This document shows, piece by piece, positions 5,685 through 5,805 of a stretch of 5,805 nucleotides of DNA (position 1 is its first letter; each line of letters starts with the position of its first letter). The DNA comes from an uncultured Bacteroidales bacterium (lineage in GTDB: Bacteria; Bacteroidota; Bacteroidia; Bacteroidales; Paludibacteraceae), in contig CALEPS010000074.1 in NCBI GenBank assembly GCA_937910305.1, forward strand, positions 1 to 5,805, written 5' to 3'. Both the position numbers and the translations under genes were made by a program. The notes beneath the pieces were generated by a model. It worked only from the letters and a program-made list of their open reading frames with translations. It ran no database searches and was not told the DNA's origin.

Positions 5685-5805
5685 ATGACCAAATACTAAA
5701 TGACCAAATGGTAAATGACCAAATGGTAAATGACCAAATGGTAAATGACAAAATGGTAAATGACCAAATGGTAAATGACTAAATGGTAAATGACTAAATG
5801 GTAAA
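5675..5805 (+). repeat. 15-bp tandem repeat of start-to-stop mini-ORFs, running off the window
   Basis: Eight full 15-bp units begin at 5685, 5700, 5715, 5730, 5745, 5760, 5775 and 5790, with consensus ATGACCAAATGGTAA. The first unit has TAC in place of TGG. Units 5, 7 and 8 differ only at one base (ACA, ACT, ACT). The periodicity reaches back to 5675, inside the emrA-like gene: 5675-5689 and 5690-5704 are identical. In the frame of the upstream gene every unit reads ATG ACN AAA TGG TAA, that is Met-Thr-Lys-Trp-stop, and each stop touches the next start. Each consensus unit also contains the small inverted repeat ACCA-AA-TGGT. The array end lies outside the window, so total length is unknown. 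Confidence 0.95.

Noticed and set aside
5708..5782. 24-codon frame in the array coding for repeated MVNDQ
   Set aside because: It is closed by the ACT variant units, has no initiation signal of its own, and is a by-product of a 15-bp period.
5685..5805. CRISPR array
   Set aside because: Units are 15 bp and contiguous with no unique spacers, so this is a plain tandem repeat.

Overview
The window looks like chromosomal DNA from a member of the Bacteroidota, most likely Bacteroidales. Three things support this. The MurD, FtsW and MurG sequences have the character of that phylum, for example QEQN in MurG where proteobacteria usually have HEQN. The one clear promoter has the phylum's TAnnTTTG -7 element with TTTG 19 bp upstream. 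Start codons are preceded by A-rich stretches rather than strong Shine-Dalgarno sequences. The species cannot be named from the sequence.

Layout: positions 1-3077 are the murD (3' part) - ftsW - murG block of the division and cell wall (dcw) cluster, all on the + strand. murD and ftsW overlap by 4 bp (ATGA). About 100 bp separate ftsW from murG. After murG come a probable terminator (3087-3120), an AT-rich heptamer repeat, a strong candidate promoter (3142-3172) and a roughly 70-nt leader. A second + strand operon follows: a TolC-family outer membrane channel gene (3250-4647) and, 2 bp later, an EmrA/HlyD-type periplasmic adaptor gene (4650-5684). The window ends inside a 15-bp tandem repeat (5675-5805 and beyond). 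The inner-membrane transporter expected for such a system, probably an EmrB-like MFS protein, is not in the window.

How the genes work together: MurD adds D-glutamate to UDP-MurNAc-L-Ala. MurG makes lipid II from lipid I. FtsW polymerises lipid II at the septum. The second operon encodes two of the three parts of a tripartite drug or toxin efflux pump.

The most unusual aspect is the amount of short repeat DNA, some of it inside essential genes. murG carries two related GC-rich palindromic elements in the same reading phase, one giving an N-terminal extension and one in the linker between its two domains; a third, inverted copy lies just upstream. murD carries a 7-bp tandem repeat in its C-terminal domain. 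The emrA-like gene runs into a 15-bp array in which each unit is a complete start-to-stop mini-ORF (ATG ACN AAA TGG TAA). I see no new enzyme system; the novelty here lies in the repeats.
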